Positions 1 through 12,515 of a stretch of 64,000 nucleotides of DNA are shown here, in pieces. A program made the translations under genes and the position numbers. Each line of letters opens with the position of its first letter. The first letter of the stretch is position 1. The stretch spans positions 358,968,696 to 359,032,695 of the forward strand of contig NC_057808.1 in NCBI RefSeq assembly GCF_018294505.1, in the 5' to 3' direction. This stretch comes from Triticum aestivum. Taxonomy: Eukaryota; Streptophyta; Magnoliopsida; Poales; Poaceae. The notes below the pieces were generated by a model. It saw only the letters and a program-made list of their open reading frames with translations. It had not been told where the DNA came from and did no database searches.

Positions 1-1455
1 CATTCAGTTAGCTTAGCACTCGATCGTTTAGTATGTTGCTATTGCTTTCTTCATGACATATACATGTTCCTATGACTATGAGATTATGCAACTCCCGATC
101 ACCGGAGGAACACTTTGTGTGCTACCAAACGTCACAACGTAACTGGGTGATTATAAAGGTGCTCTACAGGTGTCTCCAAAGGTACTTGTTGGGTTGGCGT
201 ATTTCGAGATTATGATTTGTCACTCCGATTGTCGGAGAGGTATCTCTGGGCCCACTCAGTAATACACATCACTATAAGCCTTGCAAGCATTGTGACTAAT
301 GAGTTAGTTGCGGGATGATGTATTACGGAACGAGTAAAGAGACTTGCCGATAACGAGATTGAACTAGGTATCGAGATACCGACGATCGAATCTCGGGCAA
401 GTAACATACCGATGACAAAGGGAACAACGTATGTTGTTATGCGGTCTGACCGATAAAGATCTTCGTAGAATATGTGGGAGCCAATATGAGCATCCAGGTT
501 CCGCTATTGGTTATTGACCGGAGAGGTGTCTCGGTCATGTCTACATAGTTCTCGAACCCGTAGGGTCCGCACGCTTAACGTTACGATGACAGTTATATTA
601 TGAGTTTATGTGTTTTGATGTACCGAAGGAGTTCGGAGTCCCGGATGAGATCGGGGACATAACGAGGAGTCTCGAAATGGCTGAGACGTAAAGATCGATA
701 TATTGGACGACTATATTCGGACTTCGGAAAGGTTCCGAGTGATTCGGGAATTTTTCGGAGTACCGGAGAGTTACGGGAATTCGTATTGGGCCTTAATGGG
801 CCATACGGGAAAGGAGAGAAAGGCCCCAAAGGGTGGCCGCACCCCTCCCCATGGACTAGTCCGAATTGGACTAGGGAGGGGGGGCGCCCCCTTCCTTCTT
901 TCTCCTTCTCCCTTCCCTTCTCCTATTCCAACAAGGGAAGGAGGAGTCCTACTCCCGGTGGGAGTAGGACTCCCCCCTTGGCGCACCCTCCTCCTTGGCC
1001 GGCGGCCTCCCCCTTGCTCCTTTATATACGGGGGCAGGGGGGCACCCCAAAGACACACAATTGATCAATGATCTTTTAGCTGTGTGCGGTGCCCCCCTCC
1101 ACCATATTACACCTCGATAATATCGTAGCAGTGCTTAGGCGAAGCCCTGCGTCGGTAGAACATCATCATTGTCACCACGCCGTCGTGCCGACGAAACTCT
1201 CCCTCGACACTCGGCTGGATCGGAGTTCGAGGGACGTCATCGAGCTGAACGTGTGCTGAACTCGGAGGTGCCGTGCGTTCGGTACTTGATCGGCCGGATC
1301 GTGAAGACGTACGACTACATCAACCGCGTTGTGTTAACGCTTCCGCTTTCGGTCTACGAGGGTACGTGGACAACACTCTCCCCTCTCGTTGCTATGCATC
1401 ACCATGATCTTGCGTGTGCGTAGGAATTTTTTTGAAATTACTACGTTCCCCAACA
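1..1455 (+). mobile_element. Copia LTR, BARE/Angela/WIS type, 3' portion
   Basis: The stretch reads as the inner and 3' part of a Triticeae BARE-1/Angela/WIS-type LTR. It has the conserved inner blocks of that LTR, a TATA box (tttatata, 1021-1028), a GC-rich leader, and an end in CCCCAACA at 1455. The 5' end lies outside the window. No tRNA-complementary primer binding site follows 1455, so this is a solo LTR or a 3' LTR rather than a 5' LTR. The next five bases, TGAAG (1456-1460), would be one copy of the target duplication; the partner is off-window. It interrupts element B. The family call rests on remembered LTR sequence. Confidence 0.85.
1021..1028 (+). promoter_or_regulatory. TATA box of the Copia LTR
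   Basis: The octamer tttatata sits about 430 bp before the LTR end, directly after a G/C-rich block, which is where BARE/Angela LTRs keep their promoter. Activity is not known. Confidence 0.6.
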
Positions 1456-1988
1456 TGAAGAAGCAACCTTGTCTATCCCACCATGGCCATCGCCAACGAA
1501 GGACTTGCCTCACTTGGGTAGATCTTCATGAAGTAGGCGATCTCCTTGCCCTTCCAAACTCCTTGTTTCAACTCCACAATCTTGTTGGAGGCTCCCACGT
1601 TCAAATGGTAGTCTTCCTAACACTCAACTCCCTCTCATAGATTTGGCTATGGTGGAAAGATCATTTGAGTGGAAAGCAACATGGGGAAGGCTAGATATCA
1701 AGATTCTTGTGGTTGGATTGGAATGTCTTGGTCTCAACACATGAGTAGGTGGTTCTCTCTTAGAAAATGAGTGGTGGAAGTGTAGGCACGTTCTGATGGC
1801 TCTCTCTTGAATAGAGAAGGGGTGAAGGGGTATATATAGCCTCCACACAAAATCTAACCGTTACACACATTTGACCCAACCTGGTCAGACTGAATAGGTG
1901 AACTCGGTGAGACCGATTCAGTTCAAAATGTGAACCTTAGGATTCTCAGTGGGACCGACATGATCAACTCGGTGGGACCGATGCATGA
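1456..1988 (-). mobile_element. Element B, distal part of 3' LTR
   Basis: This is non-coding sequence of the oldest layer, element B, read on the minus strand. It carries several copies of the B signature, a short interrupted palindrome TCGGT(N)ACCGA, for example near 1895-1910 and 1960-1980. It is cut off on the left by the Copia LTR and on the right by element S. The sequence resumes at 11801 after S. The B LTR begins at 12499, so about 1.2 kb of it is visible in two pieces. Confidence 0.7.
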
Positions 1989-3547
1989 TGCGGCTTGAAG
2001 CTACGTCGGTATTTCCCCAAAGAGGAAGGGATGATGCAGCACAGCAGCGGTAGGTATTTCCCTCAGTGATCAGACAAAGGTTATCGAACCAGTAGGAGAA
2101 CCAAGCAACACTACGTAAACAACACCTGCACACAAATAACAAATACTCGCAACCCGACGTGTAAAAGGGGTTGTCAATACCTTTCGGGCAACGGCGCCAG
2201 AAATTGGCAAACGTACGTGAGAGAGTAGTAAATACTGATAGATCCAACGCCAAATAAAATAAAGTGCAGCAAGGTATTTTTATATTTTTGGTTTAATAGA
2301 TCTGAAAATAAAAGCAAAGGAAAGTTGATCTCAAAGGCAAATACATTAAAGAAGAGACCCGGAGGTCGTAGGTATCACTAGTGGCTTCTCTCGAGGAAAA
2401 TAGCAAACAGTGGGTAAACGAATTACTGTTGGGCAATTGATAGAACTTCAAATAATCATACGATATCCAGGCAATATAGGAATCACGTTAAAGATTAGTA
2501 GACCGACTCCTGCCTGCATCTACTACTATTACTCCACACATCGACCGCTATCCAGCATGCATCTAATATATTAAGTTCATGGAGAAACGGAGTAATGCAA
2601 TAAGAACGATGACATGATGTAGATAAGATCTATTTATGTAGAAATAGACCCCATCGTTTTATCCTTAGTAGCAATGATACATACGTGTCGGTTCCCCTTC
2701 TGTCACTGGGATCAAGCACCGTAAGATCGAACCCACTACAAAGCACCTCTTCTCATTGCAAGATAAATAGATCAAGTTGGCCAAACAAAAGCCAAATATC
2801 GGAGAAGAAATACGAGGCTATAAGCAATCATGCATATAAGAGATCAAAGAAGACTCAAATAACTTTCATGGATAAAAAGATAGATATGATCATAAACTCA
2901 AAGTTCATCCGATCCCAACAAACACATCGCAAAAAGAGTTACATCATATGGATCTCCAAGAGACCATTGTATTGAGAATCAAACGAGAGAGAGGAAGCCA
3001 TCTAGCTACTAACTACGGACCCGAAGGTCTACAAAGAACTACTCATGCATCATCGGAGAGGCACCAATGGAAGTGGTGAACCCCTCCGTGATGGTGTCTA
3101 GATTGGATCTGGTGGTTCTGGACTTTGCGGTGGCTGTAATTGATTTTCGTCGATTCCCTTATGGTTTCTGGAATATTGGGGTATTTATAGAGCAAAGAGG
3201 CGGTTCAGGAGGCACCCGAGGTGGGCACAACCCACCTGGGCGCGCCTGGGCCCCCAAGCGCGCCCTAGTGTGTTGTGCTCCCCTCGGATCACCACCCCAG
3301 GTGCTTCTCCGGCCCACTGGATGTCTTCTGGTCCAAAAAAATCCACAAAAAGTTTTGCTGCATTTGGATTCCGTTTGGTATTGATTTCCTGCGATGTAAA
3401 AAACATGCAGAAAATAGCAACTGGCACTTAGCACTATGTCAATAGGTTAGTACCAAAAAATGACTATAAAATGATTATAACACATCCAAGAATGATAATA
3501 TAACAGCATGGAACAATCAAAAATTATAGATACGTTGAGACATATTA
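1989..3547 (-). repeat. LTR of element S (3' copy)
   Basis: This block matches 8329-9890 almost throughout, with a few percent of substitutions judged by eye. On the minus strand it begins right after a purine-rich tract at 3548-3563 and ends at 1989. It holds a primer-site-like motif at 2189-2201. The minus-strand start reads TA rather than TG in both copies, so the exact boundary is inferred from the polypurine tract. Confidence 0.65.
2189..2201 (-). other. Primer-binding-site-like motif inside LTR
   Basis: The minus strand reads TGGCGCCGTTGCC, the core of the tRNA-Asp-type primer site of Athila-like Gypsy elements. It lies about 200 bp inside the LTR rather than next to its end. The same motif is at 8526-8538 in the other LTR, so it was present before transposition. 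Confidence 0.7.
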
Positions 3548-3563
3548 GCATCCCCAAGCTTAA
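3548..3563 (-). other. Polypurine tract of element S
   Basis: The minus strand reads AAGCTTGGGGATGC immediately before the LTR start. This is a plausible plus-strand priming site. The duplicate spacer shows the matching site at about 9891-9905. Confidence 0.5.
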
Positions 3564-5478
3564 TTCTTGCTCATCCTCGAGTAGGTAAATGATAAAAACA
3601 GAAATTTTGATATGGAATGCTGCCTAACATGTCATCTCATATTCTTTTCTTTACAGCATGGACATTTGGAATTTTATATTGTTCAAAGCAATAGTCTAGT
3701 TTTGACATGAGACTTAAATACTCAAGCATATCAACAAGCAACCATGTCTTTCAAAATATCAACGCTAAAATAAGTTATCCCTAGCCCATCATGCTCAATC
3801 ATTGATCCATTCATGAAACACACTCGCATATTAGCTACACCCAATGCTCAAGTACGATCAGAGTGCCCCCTAGTTGGTGCTTTTTAAGAGAAGATGCAGA
3901 CTCAAATTAAAAATAAAAATTGCATAAAGTAAAATAAAGACCCTTCACAGAGGGAAGTAGGGATTTGTAGAGGTGCAGAGCTCAAAGCAAAAATTGAGAG
4001 ATAAAAACATTTTGAGAGGCATACTTTTCCCACCAACGAAAACGGCTTAGAGTTCCCAACACTTTCCATGCTAGATATATCATAGGCGGTTCCCAAACAG
4101 AAAATAAAGTTTATTCCTTTTTCCACCATACTTTCACTTTCCATGGCTAACTGTATCCATGGGTGCCTTCCATACCAACACTTTCCAAGGAATTCATTAT
4201 TTGACAACATAAAGTAAATTCATTTTTCATTTTGGGACTGGGCATCCCTAATACCTTTGCCTTACTCTCGTGCAATGACAAGTGAATAAACACTCATCGT
4301 GAGAATAACACATCTAGCATGGAAAATATTAGCCACCCCTCACTGCATCGCGAGCGGTACAAGCACACAAAAGAGAAATTTATTTTGAATATTAGAGATG
4401 GCACACACAAGTTTGCTTAGAACGGCAAAAGAATATCGCATATAGGTAGGTATAGTGGATTCATGTGGCAAAACTGGTTTAAAGGATATTGGGTGCACAA
4501 GTAGTGATCATACTTAGTGCAAAGTGAAGGCTAGCAAAAGATTGAGAAGCGGCCAGCCAAGAAACAAATTATCTCATAAGCGAGCATTAAGCATAATTAA
4601 CACCGAATAATGCACCACAAGTACGATATAATTTCATTGCATGACTATTGACTTTCGTGCTTGCATAGGGAATCACAAACCTTAACTCCAATATTCTTAC
4701 TAAAGCATAATTACTCATCAACATGACTCACATATCACATCATCATATCTCAAAACTATTACAAAGAATCAAGTTTATTTTGTCCAATGATCTTCATGAA
4801 AGTTTTAATTATATCCTTCGTGGATATCTATCACTTTGGAACTAATTTTCATATGTTGCTTTTGATAAGATCAAACAAATATAAGTGAAGATCATGAGCA
4901 TAATGTTTCTTTCTCTCAAATTAATTTAAGTGAAGCAAGAGATAATTTCTTGAAAATTTTACTAACTCTCAAATAAATCTAATTGAAGTAAGAGAGCATT
5001 TCTTCAAAAAATACTAAAGCACACTGTGCTCAGAAAGATATAAGTGAAGCACTAGAGCAAATCCATAGCTCATAAAAATTTAAATGAAGCATGGAGAGCA
5101 ATCTTAACAAGTCATGACATAATTTTGGCTCTCTCAAATAGGTGTGTACAGCAAGGAATCAAGACTAAAAACACAAAGCAAAACAAGCAAAGACTCATAT
5201 CATACAAGACGCTCCAAGCAAAACACATAGTACGTGATGAATAAAAATATAGCTTCAAGTAAAATACCGATGGTTGTTAGAAGAAAGAGGGGATGCCACT
5301 CGGGGGATCCCCAAGCTTAGTTGCTTGCTTATCTTTCGATAATAGCTTGGGATGCCATGGGCATCCCCAAGCTTAGGCTCTTCTTACTCCTTATTCCTTC
5401 ATCTATCGTAACATCACCCAAAACTTGAAAACTTCAATCACACAAACTCAACAAAACCTTCGTGAGATCCGTTAGTAT
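3564..5478 (-). repeat. Non-coding 3' spacer of element S
   Basis: This is A/T-rich sequence between the protease stop and the polypurine tract, with no open frame that looks coding. It contains recurring runs built around the words aagtgaagca and ctctcaaa. It is duplicated at 9906-11800 with roughly 4-5% differences in the parts I compared. In an autonomous element this place would hold pol. Confidence 0.6.
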
Positions 5479-6031
5479 AAGAAAACAAATCACTACTATA
5501 AGTACTGTATGAAAACAATTCATATTTTATTCTTGCATTATATCTACTGTATTACAACTTCTCTATGGCAAAAAATCATCAAATAAAACCATAGAATCAT
5601 CAAAAGAAGCACACAACGCAAAGAAAACAGAATCTGTCAAAAACAGAACAGTCTGTAGTAATCTGAATATTTCGAATACTTATGTAACTCGAAAAATCCT
5701 GAAAATTAGGACGATTGGAGCAATTTGTATATCAATCTGCTGTAAAACATTCAGAATTTTTCGTCGCTTATGTGATTTTTAAAAATTGTAACTCTGGACG
5801 CAAAAGTTCCTATTTTTTCAGCAAGATCAAACAACTATCATCCAAGAAGATACTAAAGGCTCTACTTGGCACAAACACTAATTAAAACACCAAAAACACA
5901 ATCATAAAAGTAGCATAATTGTGCAAACACTCAAGAACAGAAATCAAAAAGCAAAAATAAATTTTATTCATTGGGTTGCCTCCCAACAAGCGCTATTGTT
6001 TCACACACCTAGCTAGGCATAAAGCAAGGAT

Positions 6032-8112
6032 CTAAGTTTTGTCATCTTTGTTTCGAGATCCATATGATGCCCTCATGATTGATTCGTATGGTGGCCTAAT
6101 TATTGTTCTAGGAAAGTGTTCCATACCCTTCCTTAGTGGAAATTTGAACTTAATATTGCCTTCTTTCATATCAATCACGGCACTGATAGTGCGTAAAAAC
6201 GGTCTACCAAGAATAATTGGACAAGACGGATTGCAATCAATATCAAGAACAATAAAATCTATGGGCACATAATTCCTATTTGCAAGAATAATAACATCAT
6301 TAATTCTTCCCATAGGCTTTTTAATAGTAGAATCCGCCAAGTGCAAATTTAAAGAACATTCTTCAATATCGGTAAGACCAAGCACATCACATAAAGATTT
6401 CAGAATTGTAGAAACACTAGAACCCAAGTCACACAAAACAAAACACTCATAATTTTTAATCTTAACTTTGATATTAGGTTCCCACTCATCATGTAATTTT
6501 CTAGGAATTGAAACTTCTGATTCCAACTTTTCTTCTAAAGCTTTCATCATAGCATCAACAATATGTTTAGGAAAAGCTTTATTTCGTTCATAAGAATGGG
6601 GTGAATTTATCATGGATTGCAACAAGTAAATACAATCAATCAAAGAACAACTATCATAATTAAAGCCTTTGTAATCCAAAAGAGTGGGCACATCACTAGT
6701 TAAAGTTTTGACCTCTTCAAACCCACTTTTATCAATTTTCTCAACAAGATTTTCACCCTCCGAATTATCGGGGCGCCTTCTAGCTAAAGTTGACTCTTCT
6801 TCAGTCCCTTTTTCATCAATCTTAATTTTACTAAACAAGGAATCAATTGAAGAAACACCAATCATTTTAAGATCTTCATCATTTTTATGAAAGCAATCAC
6901 TAGAAAATGCTTTTTCTAAAAAATCTCTTCTAGCTCTAAGCATAGCGGTTCTTTTCTTAATTTCGTCCATGGAAACATAAAGAGCTTTAATTGATTCCGC
7001 AACATTAGGCAGAAAAAATATCCTCTTGAGATTTTCTACATCATGAGAAATTCTATCAACACTTCTAGGCAAATCATCAATCTTATTCAACTTTTCTTCT
7101 ATGGTAGTGTTGAAAACTTTTTGTGTGTTGATAAATTTTTTAATATTATTCTCAAGATCAGAGGTGTTCCTATTATTATTATAAGATTGATTGCCATATG
7201 AATTACCATAATTATTAGAGGAATTACTAGGAAAAGGCCTAGGATTAAAATTACCTCTGTAAGCATTGTTGTTGAAATTATTTCGAGAGATAAAATTCAC
7301 ATCTACAACATCACTATTTTGCTCAATCAAAGTAGACAAAGGCATATCATTGAAATCAATAGGAGCACTTTTACTAGCAACCAATTTCATAAGAGCATCA
7401 ACTTTTTCATTCAAAGAAGAAATTTATTCAACCGAATTAACTTTTTTACTAGTAGGGGCTCTTTCGGTATGCCATTGTGAATAATTTTCCATGATATTAT
7501 CAAGCAATTTGGTGGCTTCACCCAAAGTAATTTCCATGAAAGTACCACCCGCGGCGGAATCTAAAAGATTACGAGAAACAAAATTCAACCCCGCATAAAA
7601 ATTTTGTATGATCATCCAGAGATTTAACCCATGAGTTGGGCAATTCCTTAGCATCATTTTCATCCTTTCCCAACATTGTGCAACATGCTCATGTTCAAGT
7701 TGCTTGAAATTCCTGATCTTTGTTCTAAGGGAAATAATTTTAGCGGGTGGAAAATACTTAGTGAGAAAAGCATCTTTGCACTTATTCCAAGAACCGATAC
7801 TATTGCGGGGCAAAGAAGAAAACCAATTTTTTGCAGAATCACATAAAGAAAACGAAAATAATTTCATCTTCACAACATCACTATCCACATCTTTTTCTTT
7901 TGCATATCGCATAATTCCACAAACGTGTTAAGATGGGACACGACATCCTCATTAGTTGTACCAGAAAATTGATCTTTCATGACAAGATTCAGCAAAGCAG
8001 TATTAATATCACAACATTCTGCACTAGTGGCGGGAGGAGCAATAGGAGTGCCAATAAAATCATTGTTGTTGGTATTTGCGAAATCACACGACTTGGTGTT
8101 CTCTTGAGTCAT
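6032..8112 (-). pseudogene. gag: gag-protease of element S, broken
   Basis: The likely start is the ATG at 8112, about 185 bp after the primer site. The frame reads as Gypsy gag, with a retrotransposon-gag block around 7450-7900 containing a YFPPAKI-type motif. An Asn-rich linker (about 7140-7290) and a retroviral-type aspartic protease follow, with the active-site motif CDLGSSV near 6430 and a flap-region ILGRPFL motif near 6190. It breaks twice: a frameshift in an A/T run near 7880-7900 and an in-frame TAA at 7421-7423. The frame ends at 6032 with no polymerase behind it. Intact proteins of this type form the particle shell and process it. This copy cannot make a full product. Confidence 0.8.
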
Positions 8113-8296
8113 TGTGACTACGCAACAAGATTGCACTCAAAAACAGATCCGGCAAGATAACGGCGAACGAAAAAGAGGGCGAATAAAACGACAATTTTTT
8201 GTGAAGTGGGGGAGAGGAAAACGAGAGGCAAATGGCAAATAATGTAATTGCGAGGAGATGAGATTTGTGATTAGGAACCCGGTATATGTTGAAGAT

Positions 8297-8314
8297 CCTC
8301 CGGCAACGGTGCCA
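8297..8314 (-). other. Primer binding site of element S
   Basis: The minus strand reads TGGCACCGTTGCCGGAGG, starting about 12 bp inside the LTR edge. It is the tRNA-Asp-type site typical of Athila-like Gypsy elements, with an A where GCGCC is usual. Confidence 0.75.
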
Positions 8315-8325
8315 GAAATTCCTTT

Positions 8326-9890
8326 TGATGCAGCTTGAAGCTACGTCGGTATTTCCCCAAAGAGGAAGGGATGATGCAGCACAGCGGCAGGAGGTATTTC
8401 TCTCAGTGATGAGACCAAGGTTATCGAACCAGTAGGAGAACCAAGCAACACTACATAAACAGCACCTGCACACAAATAACAAATACTCGCAACCCGACGT
8501 GTAAAAGGGGTTGTCAATCCTTTTCGGCAACGGCGCCAGAAATTGGCAAACAGACATGAGAGAGTAGTAAATATTGATAGATCGAACGCCAAATAAAATA
8601 AAGTGCAGCAAGGTATATTTGTATTTTTGGTTTTATAGATCTAAAAATAAAAGCAAAGGAAAATATATCGCAAAGGCAAATATATTAAAGAAGAGACCCG
8701 GGGGCCGTAGGTTTCACTAGTGGCTTCTCTCGAGGAAAATAGCAAACGGTGGGTAAACAAATTAGTGTTGGGCAATTGATAGAACTTCAAATAATCATGA
8801 CGATATCGAGGCAATGATCATTATATAGGCATCACGTCCAAGATTAGTAGACCGACTCCTGCCTGCATCTACTACTATTACTCCACACATCGACCGCTAT
8901 CCAGCATGCATCTAGTGTATTAAGTTCATGGAGAAACGGAGTAATGCAATAAGAACGATGACATGATGTAGACAAGATCTATTTATGTAGAAATAGACCC
9001 CCATCGTTTTATCCTTAGTAGCAACAATACATACATGTCGGTTCCCCTTGTGTCACTGGGATCAAGCACCATAAGATCGAACCCACTACAAAGCACCTAT
9101 TCCCATTGCAAGATAAATATATCAAGTTGGCCAAACAAAACCCAAATATCGGAGAAGAAATATGAGGCTATAAGCAATCATGCATATAAGAGATCAAAGA
9201 AGACTCAAATAACTTTCATCGATAAAAAGATAGATCTGATCATAAACTCAATGTTCATCCTATCCCAAAAAACACACCGCAAAAAGAGTTACATCATATG
9301 GATCTCCAAGAGACCATTGTATTGAGAATCAAACGCGAGAGAGGAAGCCATCTAGCTACTAACTACGGACCCGAAGGTCAACAAAGAACTACTCACGCAT
9401 CATCGGAGAGGCACCAATGGAAGTGGTGAACCCCTCCGTGATGGTGTCTAGATTCGATCTGGTGGTTCTGGACTCTACGGGGGCTGGAATTGATTTTCGT
9501 CGACTCCCTTAGGGTTTCTGGAATATTGGGGTATTTATAGAGCAAAGTGGCGGTTCAGGGGGCACCCGAGGTGGGCACAACCCACCTGGGCGCGCCTCTG
9601 GTGGATTGTGCTCCCCTCGGAGCACCCCCCAGGTGCTTCTCCGGCCCACTGGATGTCTTTTGGTCCCAAAAAATCAACAAAAAGTTTTGCCGCGTTTGGA
9701 CTCCATTTGGTATTGATTTCCTGCGATGTAAAAAACATGCAGAAAACAGCAACTGGCACTTGGCACTATGTCAATAGGTTAGTACCAAACAATGATATCA
9801 AATCACTATAAAATGATTATAAAACATGCAAGAATGATAATATAACAGCATGGAACAATCAAAAATTATAGATACGTTGGAGATGTATTA
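8326..9890 (-). repeat. LTR of element S (5' copy)
   Basis: This is the second copy of the 1989-3547 block, next to the primer site at 8297-8314, so it is the 5' LTR. It includes the internal primer-like motif at 8526-8538. Two open frames of 96 codons, one in each LTR, are also conserved but look non-coding. Confidence 0.7.
8526..8538 (-). other. Primer-binding-site-like motif inside 5' LTR
   Basis: Same 13-base core as at 2189-2201, 212 bp from the true primer site. Confidence 0.7.
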
Positions 9891-11800
9891 GCGTCCCCAA
9901 GCTTAATTCCTGCTCGTCCTCGAGTAGGTAAATGATAAAAACAGAAATTTTGATGTGGAATGCTACCTAACATGTCATCTCCTATTCTTTTCTTTATAGC
10001 ATGGACATTTGGACTTTTATATTGTTCAGAGCAATTGTCTAGTTTTGACATGACACTTAAATACTCAAGCATATCAACAAGCAACCATGTCTTTCAAAAT
10101 ATCAACGCTAAAATAAGTTATCCCTAGCCCATCATGCTCAATCATTGATCCATTCATGAAACACACTCACATATTAGCTACACCCAGTGCTCAAGTACGA
10201 TCATAGTGCCCCTAGTTGGTGCTTTATAAGAGAAGATGGAGACTCAAATTAAAAATAAAAATTGCATAAAGTAAAAAAAGGCCCTTCGCAGAGGGAAGTA
10301 GGGATTTGTAGAGGTGCAGAGCTCAAAGCGAAAATTGAGAGATAAAAACATTTTGAGAGGCATACTTTTCCCACCAACGAAAACGACTTAGAGTTCTCGA
10401 CACTTTCCATGCTAGATATATCATATGCGGTTCCCAAACAGAAAATAAAGTTTATTCCTTTTTCCACCATACTTTCACTTTCCATGGCTAACCGTATCCA
10501 CGGGTGCCTTCCATACCAACACTTTCCAAGGAATTTATTATTTGACAACATAAAGTAAATTCATTTTTCATTTCAGGTATGGGCATCCCTAATACCTTTG
10601 CCTTACTCTCGTGCGATGACAAGTGAATAAACACTCATCATGAGAATAACACATCTAGCTTGGAAAATATTAGCCACCCCTCACCGCCTCGCGAGCGGTA
10701 CGAGCACACAAAAGAGAAATTTATTTTGAATATTAGAGATGGCACATACAAATTTGCTTAGAACGGCAAAAGAATATCGCATATAGGTAGGTATAGTGGA
10801 CTCATGTGGCAAAACTGGTTTAAAGGATTTTGGATGCACAAGTAGTGATCATACTTAGTGCAAAGTGAAGGCTAGCAAAAGATTGAGAAGCGACCAACCA
10901 AGAAACGAATAATCTCATAAGCGAGCATTAAGCATAATTAACACCGAATAATGCACCACAAGTTGATTATAATTTCATTGCATGACTATTGACTTTCATG
11001 CTTGCATAGGGAATCAGAAACCTTAACTCCAATATTCTTACTAAAGCATAATTACTCATCAACATGACTCACATATCACATCATCATATCTCAAAACTAT
11101 TACAAAGAATCAAGTTTATTTTGTCCAATGATCTTCGTGAAAGTTTTTATTATATCCTTCTTGGATATCTATCACTTTGGAACTAATTTTCATATGTTGC
11201 TTTTGATAAGCTCAAACAAATATAAGTGAAGATCATGAGCATAATATTTTTTCTCTCAAATTAATTTAAGTGAAGCAAGAGAGAATTTCTCGAAAATTTT
11301 GCTAACTCTCAAATAAATCTAAGTGAAATAAGAGAGCATTTCTTCAAAAATACTAAAGCACGCTGTGCTCAAAAAGATATAAGTGAAGTACTAGAGCAAA
11401 TCCATAGCTCATAAAAATTTAAGTGAAGCATAGAGAGCAATCTTAACAAGTCATGACATAATTTTGGCTCTCTCAAATAGGTGTGTCCAGCAAGGAATAA
11501 AGACTAAAAACACAAAGCAAAACAAGCAAAGACTCATATCATACAAGACGCTCCAAGCAAAACACATAGTACGTGACGAATAAAAATATAGCTTCGAGTA
11601 AAATACCGATGGTCGTTAGAAGAAAGAGGGGATGCCACTCGGGGCATCCCCAAACTTAGTTGCTTGCTTATCTTTGGATAATAGCTTGGGATGACATGGG
11701 CATCCCCAAGCATAGGCTCTTCTTACTCCTTATTCCTTCATCCATCGTAACATCACCCAAAACTTGAAAACTTCAATCACACAAAACTCAACAAAACTTT
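9891..11800 (-). repeat. Extra spacer copy outside the 5' LTR of element S
   Basis: This matches 3548-5478 over its whole length, yet lies outside the 5' LTR where flanking DNA would be expected. It stops within a few bases of the point where the internal copy continues into the gag-proximal region. It may come from unequal recombination between tandem elements or from aberrant reverse transcription. Confidence 0.7.
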
Positions 11801-12499
11801 CATGAGAGTTGGTTAGGAAAACTTGGTGGGACTGATCGCTCATTTCGATAAGACCAAAACATTACGAAAGGGAAATAGAGAGTTTGCATTGCGAACTCGG
11901 TGGGACCGATCACTCATTTCGGTGAGACCAAAACGTTACGAAGGGGACAAAGAGTTTGCATTGCGAACTCGATGGGACCGATCGCTCATTTCGGTGAGAC
12001 CAAAACGTTACGAATGGAAACAAAGAGTTTGCAATCCCATCTCACTGAGACCGAAATACCTATCGGTGAGATCGAACTGATTAGGGTTTCTGGCTATGGC
12101 TATGTCAAAGGAACTCGGTGGTGCCGGATAGATCAAATCGGTGGGGCCGAGTTTGACTTTATGTTTGGGACATATTTGGATTTGAGAAAGTGGTTGAGGG
12201 CTTTGGAGCATATCACTAAGCATTTTGAGCAAGTAGATCATTAAGCAACACCTCATCCCCTTTTAATAGTACTGGCTTTTCCTATGGACTCAATGTGATC
12301 TTGGATCACTAAAATAGAAATGAAGAGTCTTGAGCTTTTGCCAATATTTGTCCTTAGCATTTTGAGGGGTCCACATCCCTAGTCCGTGCCATGCCAATCA
12401 TTGAACTTTTTGAAATATTCAACTTGAATGGATATTAGTTCAATGAGCTATATGTTGTTATGAATTACCAAAACCACCCGGGGATTAGTTGCACTTTCA
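11801..12499 (-). mobile_element. Element B, proximal part of 3' LTR
   Basis: This is element B sequence resuming after S. On the minus strand the LTR starts TGAAAGTGC at 12499, directly behind a polypurine tract. It contains the triple tandem repeat at 11825-12043 and many TCGGT(N)ACCGA palindromes. No coding frame is convincing; open frames seen here arise from the tandem repeat. Confidence 0.7.
11825..12043. repeat. Tandem repeat, three units of 72-74 bp
   Basis: Units start at 11825, 11899 and 11971. Each holds the words ggtgggaccgatc, catttcggtgagacc and aaacgttacga, so each unit carries two of the short palindromic motifs of element B. Confidence 0.85.
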
Positions 12500-12515
12500 A
12501 TCTCCCCCTTTGTGG
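12500..12515 (-). other. Polypurine tract of element B
   Basis: The minus strand reads CCACAAAGGGGGAGAT immediately before the TG start of the LTR at 12499. This is a textbook position for priming plus-strand DNA synthesis in an LTR retrotransposon. Confidence 0.75.

Larger units (their letters stand above)
1989..11800 (-). mobile_element. Gypsy element S (Athila-like), gag-protease only, irregular structure
   Basis: This is a minus-strand Gypsy element with a tRNA-Asp-type primer binding site (8297-8314) and a gag-protease reading frame. It has no reverse transcriptase, RNase H or integrase. Read on the minus strand the order is spacer copy, LTR, primer site, gag-PR, spacer, LTR. The 5' LTR therefore has an extra 1.9-kb spacer copy outside it. 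The pentamer CATGA occurs at 1984-1988 and 11801-11805 and is the best candidate target duplication, although termini chosen that way are not the canonical TG...CA. It resembles the abundant Sabrina/WHAM-type non-autonomous elements of wheat. It lies inside the 3' LTR of element B. Confidence 0.75.

Noticed and set aside
2685..9325. Matching 96-codon frames at 2685-2975 and 9035-9325
   Set aside because: They are the same LTR segment in both copies of element S; composition is not protein-like and the similarity is explained by LTR identity.
11825..12043. CRISPR-like regular repeats
   Set aside because: The units are contiguous without unique spacers, in a plant retroelement LTR; this is an ordinary tandem repeat.
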